From positions 1 through 64,000 of the forward strand of contig WGCA01000004.1 of assembly GCA_015494065.1 (NCBI GenBank): a stretch of DNA of 64,000 nt. The letters run 5' to 3'. Positions 19,719 to 28,582 of the stretch are shown here, one piece after another (within the stretch, counting starts at the first letter, position 1; the number at the start of each line of letters is the position of its first letter). A program made the position numbers and the translations under genes. The notes beneath the pieces are model-generated. The model saw only the letters and a list, made by a program, of their open reading frames with translations. It was not told the DNA's origin and made no database searches. Source of the DNA: Thermodesulfobacteriaceae bacterium (GTDB lineage Bacteria; Desulfobacterota; Thermodesulfobacteria; Thermodesulfobacteriales; Thermodesulfatatoraceae).

Positions 19719-20056
19719 TATTTCCTCTTCCTCACGAAATAAAGGCAATCTACTACCTTTTCCCCTCTAAAGCTTACTTTTAGGACTTCTATTTCTTCTT
19801 CTCCCACCTTTTCTCCTAAAAGCGGAATCTTTTTAAGGGTATCTCTGTTAATATGATAATAATACCAATCCTCTGTGCCAGTGGGACCGCGGGTGATCTG
19901 GTCAGGCTGGCCGAGGAGGTGGTAGACCTCAGTGCGGGTGGTGAGCCCTTTATGGATGAGGCAGGCCTCAGAGGCCAGGTTCCGCTCAGGGGCGCCTGAG
20001 CAATTTATCAAGCCCGAGAATAAAATTACGATAAGAAGATAAAAGAGCCTTTTCAT
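19718..20056 (-). CDS. small lipoprotein, SmpA/BamE-like
   Basis: Lipobox [34 protein letters not shown]. Confidence 0.55.
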   Translation of the reverse strand: MKRLFYLLIVILFSGLINCSGAPERNLASEACLIHKGLTTRTEVYHLLGQPDQITRGPTGTEDWYYYHINRDTLKKIPLLGEKVGEEEIEVLKVSFRGEKVVDCLYFVRKRK

Positions 20057-20103
20057 AGCAGGGCTATTATAATTTTTTTTGGATCCACGTGCCAGGAGGA
20101 ATT

Positions 20104-20634
20104 ATGCGTTGTCCCAAGTGTAAATACATCGTAGCGGAATATTTCCAGACCTGTCCCGAGTGTCAGGAAGACCTTTCGGAGCTGGCACGCTATTTTGGGC
20201 CCTTTGAGCCCCCTGCCCCGGAGTTCTGGCAGGAACTCTGGGAGGAAATCCTGGCGGAAACGGCCCCTGAAGGGCCAGAGGCCCCTGAGGAGATGCTTGA
20301 CGACCGCCTGTTAGAAGAAAAAGAGAGTCTGCTGGCTGCGGCGGAGGCCGATGAAGAGATCCTGGGCTCCGCGGAAGTTTCTGAGGATTTGATGTTCGAG
20401 GCCTTAGAAGAAGAGCCGGCTGAGGCCGAAGAGGTTTCCTTTGCCGAGGAGGAGCTTGAAGCGGTGGAAGAGCTGCCGGACATTGAACTCTCCGCCGAGG
20501 ATCTTGAAGATTCCCTGGTAGAAGAGGTGGGACCGGCGGAAGAGGCTGAAGAAGAGCTTGATATTTTTGAGGAAATAGAAGGGCTTGAAGAAATTCTGCC
20601 AGAAGAGATGACTGAAAAAGAAAAAGAGACCTAG
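20104..20634 (+). CDS. zinc-ribbon protein with a very acidic low-complexity tail
   Basis: MRCPKCKYIVAEYFQTCPECQEDLSELARYFGP then Glu-rich region. Confidence 0.65.
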   Translation: MRCPKCKYIVAEYFQTCPECQEDLSELARYFGPFEPPAPEFWQELWEEILAETAPEGPEAPEEMLDDRLLEEKESLLAAAEADEEILGSAEVSEDLMFEALEEEPAEAEEVSFAEEELEAVEELPDIELSAEDLEDSLVEEVGPAEEAEEELDIFEEIEGLEEILPEEMTEKEKET

Positions 20635-21374
20635 CGGTAAGGTTGCCCCCAGAAGTCCTTCAAAGTGCCCTGGGCCAAGGCCCTGGTTTCTTCCTGGGCT
20701 TTGGCGTAGTACTTCTGGGTTAAAGGGCGTGCCTTAGCCGCAGCCCTGGTATCAGGGTAGGTCTGGAGGAGATAGAGGAGGCGCCAGTAAGCGGCCCGGT
20801 AACGTTTGGTCCGAAAATAGAATTTGGCCACGTAAAGTTCATGCTCTCCCAGTCTTTCGCGGCATTCCTTGATTCTCTTGCGCGCTTCAAGGGTATACGG
20901 CGAGTCGGGAAAACGCTGCAATAACCTTTCGTAGTTTTCGATCGCCTTTTTGGTAAAGCTTTGGTCCCGGTCCGGGGAGAGCATCAATTTGTAATAACAA
21001 GTCCCGATTTGGAAAATGACGTAAGGGATGGCCTCGTTGGTGGGGTGAAGTTTTTCAAACTCTTCGTACAGTACGATGGCCTCTAAATATTTTCGGGCGT
21101 AAAATTTGCAATCCGCCAGTTTCAGTTCGGCCCAGAGGGCGTAAGGGGTATCAGGGTAACGGTCCCGGATGGCCCGGAAGGCCTCTTCTGCCATCTCCCA
21201 GTAACCCTTTCGGTAATATTTGAGCGCCCGGTTAATGAGTTCGGAAAGCTGTGGGTCAGGGGCTTCCGCCTTCTGGCCCCCTTTAAACCAGGAAAGCAGT
21301 CCTCCCTCCTTGGGCCCTCCACAAGCCGTAAGGAGTAAAAATAGGCTCAATAAAAGGGCAATTTTGGCCTTCAT
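20631..21374 (-). CDS. bamD: outer-membrane assembly lipoprotein BamD
   Basis: Lipobox LTAC; YYRKGYWEMAEEAFRAIRDRYPDTPYALWAELKLADCKF TPR. Confidence 0.85.
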   Translation of the reverse strand: MKAKIALLLSLFLLLTACGGPKEGGLLSWFKGGQKAEAPDPQLSELINRALKYYRKGYWEMAEEAFRAIRDRYPDTPYALWAELKLADCKFYARKYLEAIVLYEEFEKLHPTNEAIPYVIFQIGTCYYKLMLSPDRDQSFTKKAIENYERLLQRFPDSPYTLEARKRIKECRERLGEHELYVAKFYFRTKRYRAAYWRLLYLLQTYPDTRAAAKARPLTQKYYAKAQEETRALAQGTLKDFWGQPYR

Positions 21375-22294
21375 TTTTGGGATAGGTAATGTTCGGCCAT
21401 ATAAGCCGCGGTGGCCCCGTCTCCGGCGGCGGTTATAATCTGGCGACAGGCCTTGGCGCGGACGTCTCCGGCGGCAAAAAGACCGGGGATCTCGGTGCGC
21501 ATTTCACAATCCGTAATGATAAAGCCTTTTTCATCCAGCTTAAGGAGACCCTTTACGAAATCCGACTGGGGTCTGATGCCGATGAAAATAAAGACCCCAT
21601 CAACGGGGAGCTTTGTTTCTTCCCCGGTCTTACGGTTTTTGAGCCTTACCCCCTCCACCTTTTCCTGGCCCAAGATTTCGGTGACTACCGTGTTCCAGAT
21701 AAATTCTATTTTGGGGTTGGCAAAGGCCCTTTCCTGAAGGATCTTTTGGGCCCTCAACTGGTCCCGCCGGTGGATGAGGTAAACCTTTTGGGCAAACTTG
21801 GTAAGAAAAATGGCCTCCTGCACGGCAGTGTTTCCCCCGCCCACGACCGCGACTACCTGGTCCCGGAAGAAGGGGCCGTCACAGGTGGCGCAATAGGAGA
21901 CCCCCTTACCGGTTAATTCTTCCTCCCCCGGCACCCCGAGTTTATTGGGGCTGGCTCCGGTGGCGATGATAACCGCCCGGGCCGCAAGTTCTTCTCCGTC
22001 GGCAAGTTTTATTTTTTTGGTCTCCTCCTCCAGAGTAAGGGCGACCACTTCTCCTGTCTTCTGGTTAAAGCCAAGCTTTTTGACGTGGGTGGTAAACTTT
22101 TCCATGAGTTCCCAGCCCGGAAGGCCATCCGGGAACCCGGGATAGTTTTCCACAAAGTCTGTGACTAGGACCTGTCCCCCTGGGGCGAGTTTTTCTATCA
22201 GGAGGGTGTTTAAACGGGCCCGGGCCGCGTACAGATAGGCCGTAAGGCCTGCGGGCCCGCCGCCAATTATTACCAGGTCGTAAATCTCGGCCAT
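21371..22294 (-). CDS. trxB: thioredoxin-disulfide reductase
   Basis: GKGVSYCATCDGPFFRDQVVAVVGGGNTAVQEA. Confidence 0.94.
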   Translation of the reverse strand: MAEIYDLVIIGGGPAGLTAYLYAARARLNTLLIEKLAPGGQVLVTDFVENYPGFPDGLPGWELMEKFTTHVKKLGFNQKTGEVVALTLEEETKKIKLADGEELAARAVIIATGASPNKLGVPGEEELTGKGVSYCATCDGPFFRDQVVAVVGGGNTAVQEAIFLTKFAQKVYLIHRRDQLRAQKILQERAFANPKIEFIWNTVVTEILGQEKVEGVRLKNRKTGEETKLPVDGVFIFIGIRPQSDFVKGLLKLDEKGFIITDCEMRTEIPGLFAAGDVRAKACRQIITAAGDGATAAYMAEHYLSQK

Positions 22295-22295
22295 C

Positions 22296-22619
22296 TTAAC
22301 CGAGTAAACGTTTAATTACACTTTCGATGGTGGATTTGGCCACCGCCCCGGTGATCTGATCCACCGGCTGGCCATTTTTAAAAAAGATTAGCGTAGGAAT
22401 GGCCCTTATGCCAAATTTGCCAGGGGTGATGGGGTTTTCATCCACGTTCATTTTGCACACCTTGAGTCGGCCGGCGTATTCTTCGGCCAGTTCTTCTATA
22501 ACCGGAGCGATGGCGCGACACGGACCACACCAGGCTGCCCAAAAATCTACCAGTACCGGGATATCAGATTTTAATACCTCTTCTTCAAAGGTTTGGTCGG
22601 TCACATGACAGACACCCAT
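22296..22619 (-). CDS. trxA: thioredoxin
   Basis: VDFWAAWCGPCRAIAPVIEELA. Confidence 0.94.
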   Translation of the reverse strand: MGVCHVTDQTFEEEVLKSDIPVLVDFWAAWCGPCRAIAPVIEELAEEYAGRLKVCKMNVDENPITPGKFGIRAIPTLIFFKNGQPVDQITGAVAKSTIESVIKRLLG

Positions 22620-22699
22620 AACAGGCCTCCTGATCGAAATTTTTAGAAATTTTGAGGCATCATAATGCGAGGCCCAATTTACCGCAAGGACGATTACCT

Positions 22700-24037
22700 T
22701 TATAAAATGAACTCTTCCAGCGCTTCTTGCAGATTATGAACTCCTACCAATTTATTAGGACTTTTGTTCGGTAAGTTTTGCCGGTTTCCTTCAGGAAGGC
22801 AAGCCTTATGAAAACCTAAACGAAAGGCCTCTCTTAAGCGGTTTTCAGCCATAGCCACCGGTCTAACCTCCCCGGTGAGGCCAACTTCCCCGAATACCAC
22901 GGTTTTTGGCGGAAGACCCCGCTCCAACCGGCTGGAGGCCAGCGCTAGCACCACGGCCAGGTCTGCCCCCGGTTCGTTGAGTTTAAGCCCCCCTACCACG
23001 TTCAAGTAGATGTCCTGATCATAGAAGCTCAAGCCTGCTTTCTTTTCCAGGATGGCGGCCAGCATGGCCAGACGCTGCGGGTCAAAGCCCACACTGGTGC
23101 GGCGGGGAGTCGCCAGAGGGGTCCTAGTTACCAGGGCCTGCACTTCCACCAAGATGGGGCGGGTCCCCTCTATAGTGGCACAGACTACGGCCCCGGCCAC
23201 CGTCTCGGTAACCTCGGAGAGGAAAAAGGCCGAAGGGTTTGTGACCGGCCTGAGCCCCCGGCTAGTCATCTCAAACACCCCGATTTCGTTGGTGGAACCA
23301 AAACGATTTTTTACCGCCCTAAGGATCCTGAAACTGGCTCCCCTTTCCCCTTCAAAATAGAGGACGGTGTCCACCAGATGTTCAAGGACCCGGGGGCCAG
23401 CCAGCATGCCTTCTTTGGTTACGTGGCCTATCAGGATCACGCAGACTCCTTCTTTTTTGGCAAACTCCAGGAGTCTTACCGTACATTCGCGTACCTGGGA
23501 CACGCTGCCCGGGGCGGAGGTCAGGTCAGGCCAGAAAATGGTCTGGATAGAATCCACCACTAGGAGGACAGGTCTTTCTTCAGGGAGGACTTCAAGTGCC
23601 GCAGCCAGATTGGTTTCACTTATGAGAAAGATCTCCGGGGTGGAAACGCCCAGACGTTCGGCCCTTAGCTTGATCTGTTGGTTTGATTCTTCGCCTGAAA
23701 GATAATAGACCGGTCCGTAATTTTGGGCCAGGTAATCGGCTACCTGCAACAATAGGGTGGACTTGCCTATACCCGGGTCACCTCCCAGGAGCACCAGGGA
23801 GCCTGGCACCAAGCCGCCCCCGAGGACCTGGTCGAGCTCGGAAAGGCCGGTCTTAAAACGTGTTTCTACGTTTTGTTCTATCTCCTGGAGCGAGACGGGA
23901 CGCTGAGCCGCAGGGCCTTTTTTCTGTTTCGCAGAGCCCTTTTCTTCAACCAGCGTCCCCCACGCCCCACAATTGGGACAGCGTCCGAGCCACTTGAGGT
24001 TCTGGTAGCCGCATTGCTGGCAGACAAACCTGGTCAT
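22700..24037 (-). CDS. radA: DNA repair protein RadA
   Basis: CxxC-CxxC zinc finger, GGDPGIGKSTLLLQ, KNRFGSTNEIGVFEM. Confidence 0.95.
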   Translation of the reverse strand: MTRFVCQQCGYQNLKWLGRCPNCGAWGTLVEEKGSAKQKKGPAAQRPVSLQEIEQNVETRFKTGLSELDQVLGGGLVPGSLVLLGGDPGIGKSTLLLQVADYLAQNYGPVYYLSGEESNQQIKLRAERLGVSTPEIFLISETNLAAALEVLPEERPVLLVVDSIQTIFWPDLTSAPGSVSQVRECTVRLLEFAKKEGVCVILIGHVTKEGMLAGPRVLEHLVDTVLYFEGERGASFRILRAVKNRFGSTNEIGVFEMTSRGLRPVTNPSAFFLSEVTETVAGAVVCATIEGTRPILVEVQALVTRTPLATPRRTSVGFDPQRLAMLAAILEKKAGLSFYDQDIYLNVVGGLKLNEPGADLAVVLALASSRLERGLPPKTVVFGEVGLTGEVRPVAMAENRLREAFRLGFHKACLPEGNRQNLPNKSPNKLVGVHNLQEALEEFIL

Positions 24038-25518
24038 TTCGGTCCCAGATAAGGGCAGTCTTTTAGGCGGTAACCGTAATAAAAATAGGCCCTGCGCCTT
24101 TTGCCGAAAATATTCTTCTCCCAGCTAGCTAAATATTTTACCTCTTCGAAACAGACACGATAACGCCTGATTTCTCCTTCATGTTTGAGAACGAGCAGGG
24201 CGTCCTGGCCGAGGAGGTCAGGGAGCCCGTCCCACAGGTCATACTGACTTTCGATGCTGCCCCGCCAAAAGACGTAAGGCCGTGGTCTTTGGGGCAGATA
24301 AAAGGCCAGTTCCGCCGCGTAATCACGCCTTACCGTGATTACCGGCAGCCCTTTTTTGAGATAAGGGGTGGCTGCAGCTGCCAGTTCCTTCCAGCCGTAA
24401 AATTTGTACAGCAGGCGCTGCATTTTGGGCGGAAATTTCTGGGGCGTCCGGGGCAGCTGATAGGTGGTCACCATCAGGAACATCCCGAAGACCACACCCA
24501 AGAGGAAGATTCTGCGCCAAAAAGCCCCCTTACCCTTTGGCCACCGGCCCCTCAAGATAAGGGCGCTGGTCAGGACAAAGGCGCTGGCGTAAAAGGGATG
24601 AGGCCAATTGGCGTTTACCTTACGCAAAAGGGCCAGGGGGAGTACTAGAGCCAGGGGTATGGCGGAGAAAAAGAAGAGAAAACCCAGTTTTTCGTTCTCC
24701 CTTAATTTGGGCCGTTTTAGGTAGGTATAGAAGACCAAAATTATCAGTCCGAATGTGATAGGAGTAATGACCCCCGCTTGTTCTAAAAGAAACCTTAAGG
24801 GGCCTATTAAATTAAAAGTTTCCTCCTGGAAATGGGTGCTAGTGTGTTTGAAGGTTATCCACCCGTGTTGCATGTTCCAATAAAGGTTAGGGAGGAGGAG
24901 TAAAAGGGCCAGAAAAGGGGCTAGGTAAAGCCTCTTTTCTCTGAGCAGGTCCCGTTTTGAGGGAAAGGCGGCCAGCCAGGCGAAATAAAGGGGAAAGAAG
25001 GCCACCATGGTCTGTTTGGTAAGGAGCCCCAGCCCCACCACCAGTCCGAGCTTCAAAAAGTCCATGCTCTTTCGGCTTTCACTGGCTTGCCAGGCTAGAC
25101 AGAGGGCCGCGGCCCAGAAGGCGAAAAGGGGAGGGTCAATGGTCATCACGAAACTATAAACCGCTGAAATAGGGCTGGCCGCCGCAGCTACCGCGGCCCA
25201 GAGGCCCACCTTGCGGTCAAAGAGACGCTGGCCCAGGTAATAGATAAAAGCCAGATAGAAGGTATGGCAGAGGGCCGCGGGCACCCTTACGGCGTACTCG
25301 CTGTGGCCAAGCTTGAGGGTGGAGAGGTGGATAAGCCAGGCCACGAGAGGAGGTTTGCTGTAATAGCCCCAGGCCAGGCTCCGGGACCAATCCCAGTAAT
25401 AGGCTTCGTCCGGGGTCAGATTAAGCCCGATTTGCTGGATGAAAGTAAGCCTGGCCGCGAGAAGGACGAATAAAAAGAGCCCAGCGGGGGAATAAAGAGA
25501 GGCCAGAAAACCCTTCAT
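24034..25518 (-). CDS. ArnT/GT39-like membrane glycosyltransferase
   Basis: LTPDEAYYWDWSRSLAWGYYSKPPLVAWLI motif, many TMs. Confidence 0.83.
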   Translation of the reverse strand: MKGFLASLYSPAGLFLFVLLAARLTFIQQIGLNLTPDEAYYWDWSRSLAWGYYSKPPLVAWLIHLSTLKLGHSEYAVRVPAALCHTFYLAFIYYLGQRLFDRKVGLWAAVAAAASPISAVYSFVMTIDPPLFAFWAAALCLAWQASESRKSMDFLKLGLVVGLGLLTKQTMVAFFPLYFAWLAAFPSKRDLLREKRLYLAPFLALLLLLPNLYWNMQHGWITFKHTSTHFQEETFNLIGPLRFLLEQAGVITPITFGLIILVFYTYLKRPKLRENEKLGFLFFFSAIPLALVLPLALLRKVNANWPHPFYASAFVLTSALILRGRWPKGKGAFWRRIFLLGVVFGMFLMVTTYQLPRTPQKFPPKMQRLLYKFYGWKELAAAATPYLKKGLPVITVRRDYAAELAFYLPQRPRPYVFWRGSIESQYDLWDGLPDLLGQDALLVLKHEGEIRRYRVCFEEVKYLASWEKNIFGKRRRAYFYYGYRLKDCPYLGPK

Positions 25519-26120
25519 GGCTCACTTTCTGTTTTAAAGCGTGCCAAGATAAACCGCCCCAGATACCCTATGAAGGCGCCCAGCAAAAAACCCGCCAATA
25601 CGTCAAAGGGGTAATGCACGCCCAGGTACACGCGGGAATAGCCTACCGCCAGGGCAAAGGCCCAGAAGAGGAGGTTAAAACGTGGCAAAAGAGAGGCAAA
25701 AAGGGTAGCGGCACAGGCCACGTTGGTGGCGTGACAAGAGGGGAGAGAGAAGCTTTCCCCCTTAAGGGGGCTTTTGATCAGCTGCCATTGGTGGTGTTTG
25801 TAAAGATAAAAATCGTTCAGGACCAAGTAAGGCCTGGGGCGTTTGAAGTAGGGCTTTAAGACCTTGCCGCAGACAAGGTCGCTTCCCATGACCATCAACC
25901 AGACCCCCAAGATGAGAGCCGCCCCGCGTACTTTTAGAGAAGAGATGATGATAACGGCGAAGACGCCAAAGAAGGCATAGATAAAGCGTTCGTCAGAAAG
26001 ATAAGGCATTATCTGGTCGAGTAAGGGGTGTCGCTGGTGGTTGAGCCAGAAAAAGAGCTTTTTATCTACCAGGTCAAGGATGAGTATGGGATCAAATTTG
26101 GTGGTCGGCATGTTTCCCAT
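25515..26120 (-). CDS. PAP2-family phosphatase
   Basis: KPYFKRPRP, FSLPSCHATN, GYSRVYLGVHYPFDVLAG. Confidence 0.85.
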   Translation of the reverse strand: MGNMPTTKFDPILILDLVDKKLFFWLNHQRHPLLDQIMPYLSDERFIYAFFGVFAVIIISSLKVRGAALILGVWLMVMGSDLVCGKVLKPYFKRPRPYLVLNDFYLYKHHQWQLIKSPLKGESFSLPSCHATNVACAATLFASLLPRFNLLFWAFALAVGYSRVYLGVHYPFDVLAGFLLGAFIGYLGRFILARFKTESEP

Positions 26121-26129
26121 GTTAAACCC

Positions 26130-27350
26130 TTAAAAAGTTCGGGAAAAGCCTTTTATGTACATAAAGGCCGCAGAGGCAAGTCCTACCGCGGCTCCTCCTA
26201 AAAGGATCTTTTCTACTCCGAAGTGTTGGGCCAGTATCCCGGAAAGGGTGCTTCCCAAGGGGAAAAGCCCCAAAAAACTGAGACTGAAAATACTCAGTAT
26301 TCGCCCCCTTACTTCGTCGTCGGCCTTCAATTGGAGGTGGGCGTTGGCGGAAGTGAACATGCAGACCATGTGGTATCCCGCCAGCATCAGGAAGACCGCA
26401 GCGTTCTTGAGGCTTTCGGTAAGGACCGAGGCTCCCAACCAGACACAAAGTAATGAGAGATTTAAGAGGATAAAACGATCCCTTTTTATTTGACGGCCGA
26501 AACTGGCCATAAAGACTGCTCCGGCCAAGGCCCCCAGGCCGTTGGCTGCCATGAGGAAGCTAAATTCCTCAGCCCCACCTCCGAAATGTTCTTTGGTGAG
26601 TACCGGGAGCAAGACGGCGTAAGGCAGGAGGAAGATGCTGGTTACGGCGATGAGGGAAAGGGTGGCGCGGATGGGAAGGACCCGCCAGGCCAAGGAAAGG
26701 CCTTCTTTTAGGCCCTCCAGCGGGTTTTTGAGCCTTTCTTTCTTTTCGTTTGGGAGACTTATTAACAAGAGGATCAAAATTAACGGGAGATAAGAAAGGG
26801 CGTTGGTCAGAAAACAGCTAGCCAGCCCCCAGCGAGCCATCAAAAAGCCCGCTATGGCAGGGCCTAAAAAACGGGCCAGGTTAAAGGCGGTGGAGTGTAA
26901 AGAAAGGGCCGTTATCAAAGGGTCTTTACCCACCAACTCGTATATGAAAGAATGGCGTACGGGAAATTCAAGCGCCACGGTGGTACCCAGCACAAAGGCC
27001 AAGCCTAGGACGTGCCAGACCTGGACTAGCCCGGTGTAGACCAGGGCGGCCAATATCCCGGCCTGAAGACAGGCTATGGTTTGGGAAATCACTAGGAGTT
27101 TCCGCTTGGGTAAAGAATCGGCCAGATATCCGGCGGGCAGGGAAAAGAGCAGTACCGGCAAGCTGCTTACGGCCCCCAAAATTCCCAAATAAAAGGCGGA
27201 ATGGGTAAGCTCATAAAGGAGCCATCTTTGCGCGGTGGTGTGGATCCAGGTGCCGATGAGAGAAATGCTCTGCCCGAAGAAAAAGAGCCTGAAGTTCCGT
27301 ATTCTAAGGGGGAGTAAAATGTTGGTGGTGACGGCTTCTAGAAAGGGCAT
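26130..27350 (-). CDS. MFS transporter
   Basis: NFRLFFFGQSISLIGTWIHTTAQRWLLYELT, 12 TM pattern. Confidence 0.87.
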   Translation of the reverse strand: MPFLEAVTTNILLPLRIRNFRLFFFGQSISLIGTWIHTTAQRWLLYELTHSAFYLGILGAVSSLPVLLFSLPAGYLADSLPKRKLLVISQTIACLQAGILAALVYTGLVQVWHVLGLAFVLGTTVALEFPVRHSFIYELVGKDPLITALSLHSTAFNLARFLGPAIAGFLMARWGLASCFLTNALSYLPLILILLLISLPNEKKERLKNPLEGLKEGLSLAWRVLPIRATLSLIAVTSIFLLPYAVLLPVLTKEHFGGGAEEFSFLMAANGLGALAGAVFMASFGRQIKRDRFILLNLSLLCVWLGASVLTESLKNAAVFLMLAGYHMVCMFTSANAHLQLKADDEVRGRILSIFSLSFLGLFPLGSTLSGILAQHFGVEKILLGGAAVGLASAAFMYIKGFSRTF

Positions 27351-27359
27351 GCGCCTTTT

Positions 27360-28475
27360 TTAACGCGAAAACAGCCGCTGGAAAAGAGAAAGGGCCCTTT
27401 CTATGTCTGCCAGACTATTGCCTCGACCCAGCGAAAACCTGATGGTGCCCAGGGCTATTTCAGGGGCCACCCCCATGGCGGTCAATACGTGTGAGACCGC
27501 GGTTTTCTGGTCATGACAAGCGGCCCCGGTGGAAGCGCAGATTTCCGGCAAGGCGGCCAGGAGCTCTTCTCCCCGCCAGCCAGGGAAGGAGACACTTAAC
27601 GTGTTGGGGATGGTATTTTCCGGGGTACCGTGGCGTACTAGGGAAGGGTAGATCTCTTTGAGACCTTCAAAGAGCCTTTCCTTCAAATATCTTTGTCTCT
27701 CTCCTTCTGCCACCAAGTCTTTCTGGGCTAGGGCGCAGGCCTCCCCAAGGCCAACGGCCAAGGCCACGGGTTCTGTCCCAGGCCTCAACCCCCTTTCCTG
27801 CCCGGCCCCGTAAAGGAGTTTTTGCAGTTTGAACCCCTTTCGTACAAAAAGGGCCCCGATCCCCTTGGGCGCGTAAAGCTTGTGGCCAGCGATGGTGAGA
27901 AGGTCACAGTTCAGCTTTTTGACGGAAACTGGGATTTTTCCCACGGCTTGGGCGGCGTCGGTATGGAAGATGATTCCCCTTTCCCGGCAGACCCGCCCTA
28001 TCTCTGCCACCGGCTGGATTACCCCTGTCTCGTTGTTGGCAAGCATGATGGTTACCAAGAAGGTATCGGGCCTGAGGCTCCTTTGAAAAGCAGCCAGATC
28101 CACCTCACCTTTTTCGTCTACCGGCAAAAAGGTGACGTCGTAGCCGAGTTCCAGTAAGCGCACACAGGGGTTGAGTACCGAAGGGTGTTCGATCTGGGAG
28201 GTGACGACGTGTCCTCTTCCTCGGGCCAGGGCGCTGCCCAGGATGGCCAAATTATTGGCCTCTGTGCCCCCGCTCAAAAAGATTATCTCTTCCGGTCTGG
28301 CTTCGATCAGGGCCGCCACCTTGGCACGGGCTTCTTCTAGGGCCTCTTTGGCGGCCTGGCCCAAAGGGTGTCGGCAAGAGGGGTTGCCAAATTTTTCCGT
28401 AAGAAAGACGTTTAGCGCTGCGGCAACCTCCGGCAGGACAGGACAGGTGGCGTTGTAGTCAAGATAAATAGGCAT
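27360..28475 (-). CDS. cysteine desulfurase, NifS/IscS-like
   Basis: MPIYLDYNATCPVLPEV, FLSGGTEANN, HTDAAQAVGKIPV, TIAGHKLYAPKGIGAL. Confidence 0.9.
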   Translation of the reverse strand: MPIYLDYNATCPVLPEVAAALNVFLTEKFGNPSCRHPLGQAAKEALEEARAKVAALIEARPEEIIFLSGGTEANNLAILGSALARGRGHVVTSQIEHPSVLNPCVRLLELGYDVTFLPVDEKGEVDLAAFQRSLRPDTFLVTIMLANNETGVIQPVAEIGRVCRERGIIFHTDAAQAVGKIPVSVKKLNCDLLTIAGHKLYAPKGIGALFVRKGFKLQKLLYGAGQERGLRPGTEPVALAVGLGEACALAQKDLVAEGERQRYLKERLFEGLKEIYPSLVRHGTPENTIPNTLSVSFPGWRGEELLAALPEICASTGAACHDQKTAVSHVLTAMGVAPEIALGTIRFSLGRGNSLADIERALSLFQRLFSR

Positions 28476-28582
28476 CCTTTGGATTATTAACGGAAGGTAC
28501 CCCCAAGGGCAACCCATTTAAAGGGCTACCGGGGGCAAGTCCCCCTAGCCTGTCCTCTAGAGCTGGAGTATTTTAAAAAACC

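Noticed and set aside
28500-28582. Hairpin GGCTA..GGGGG-CAAGT-CCCCC-TAGCC between the nifS-like gene and uvrD as a terminator
   Set aside because: Lies between divergent genes and lacks a U-tract on either strand; function unclear.
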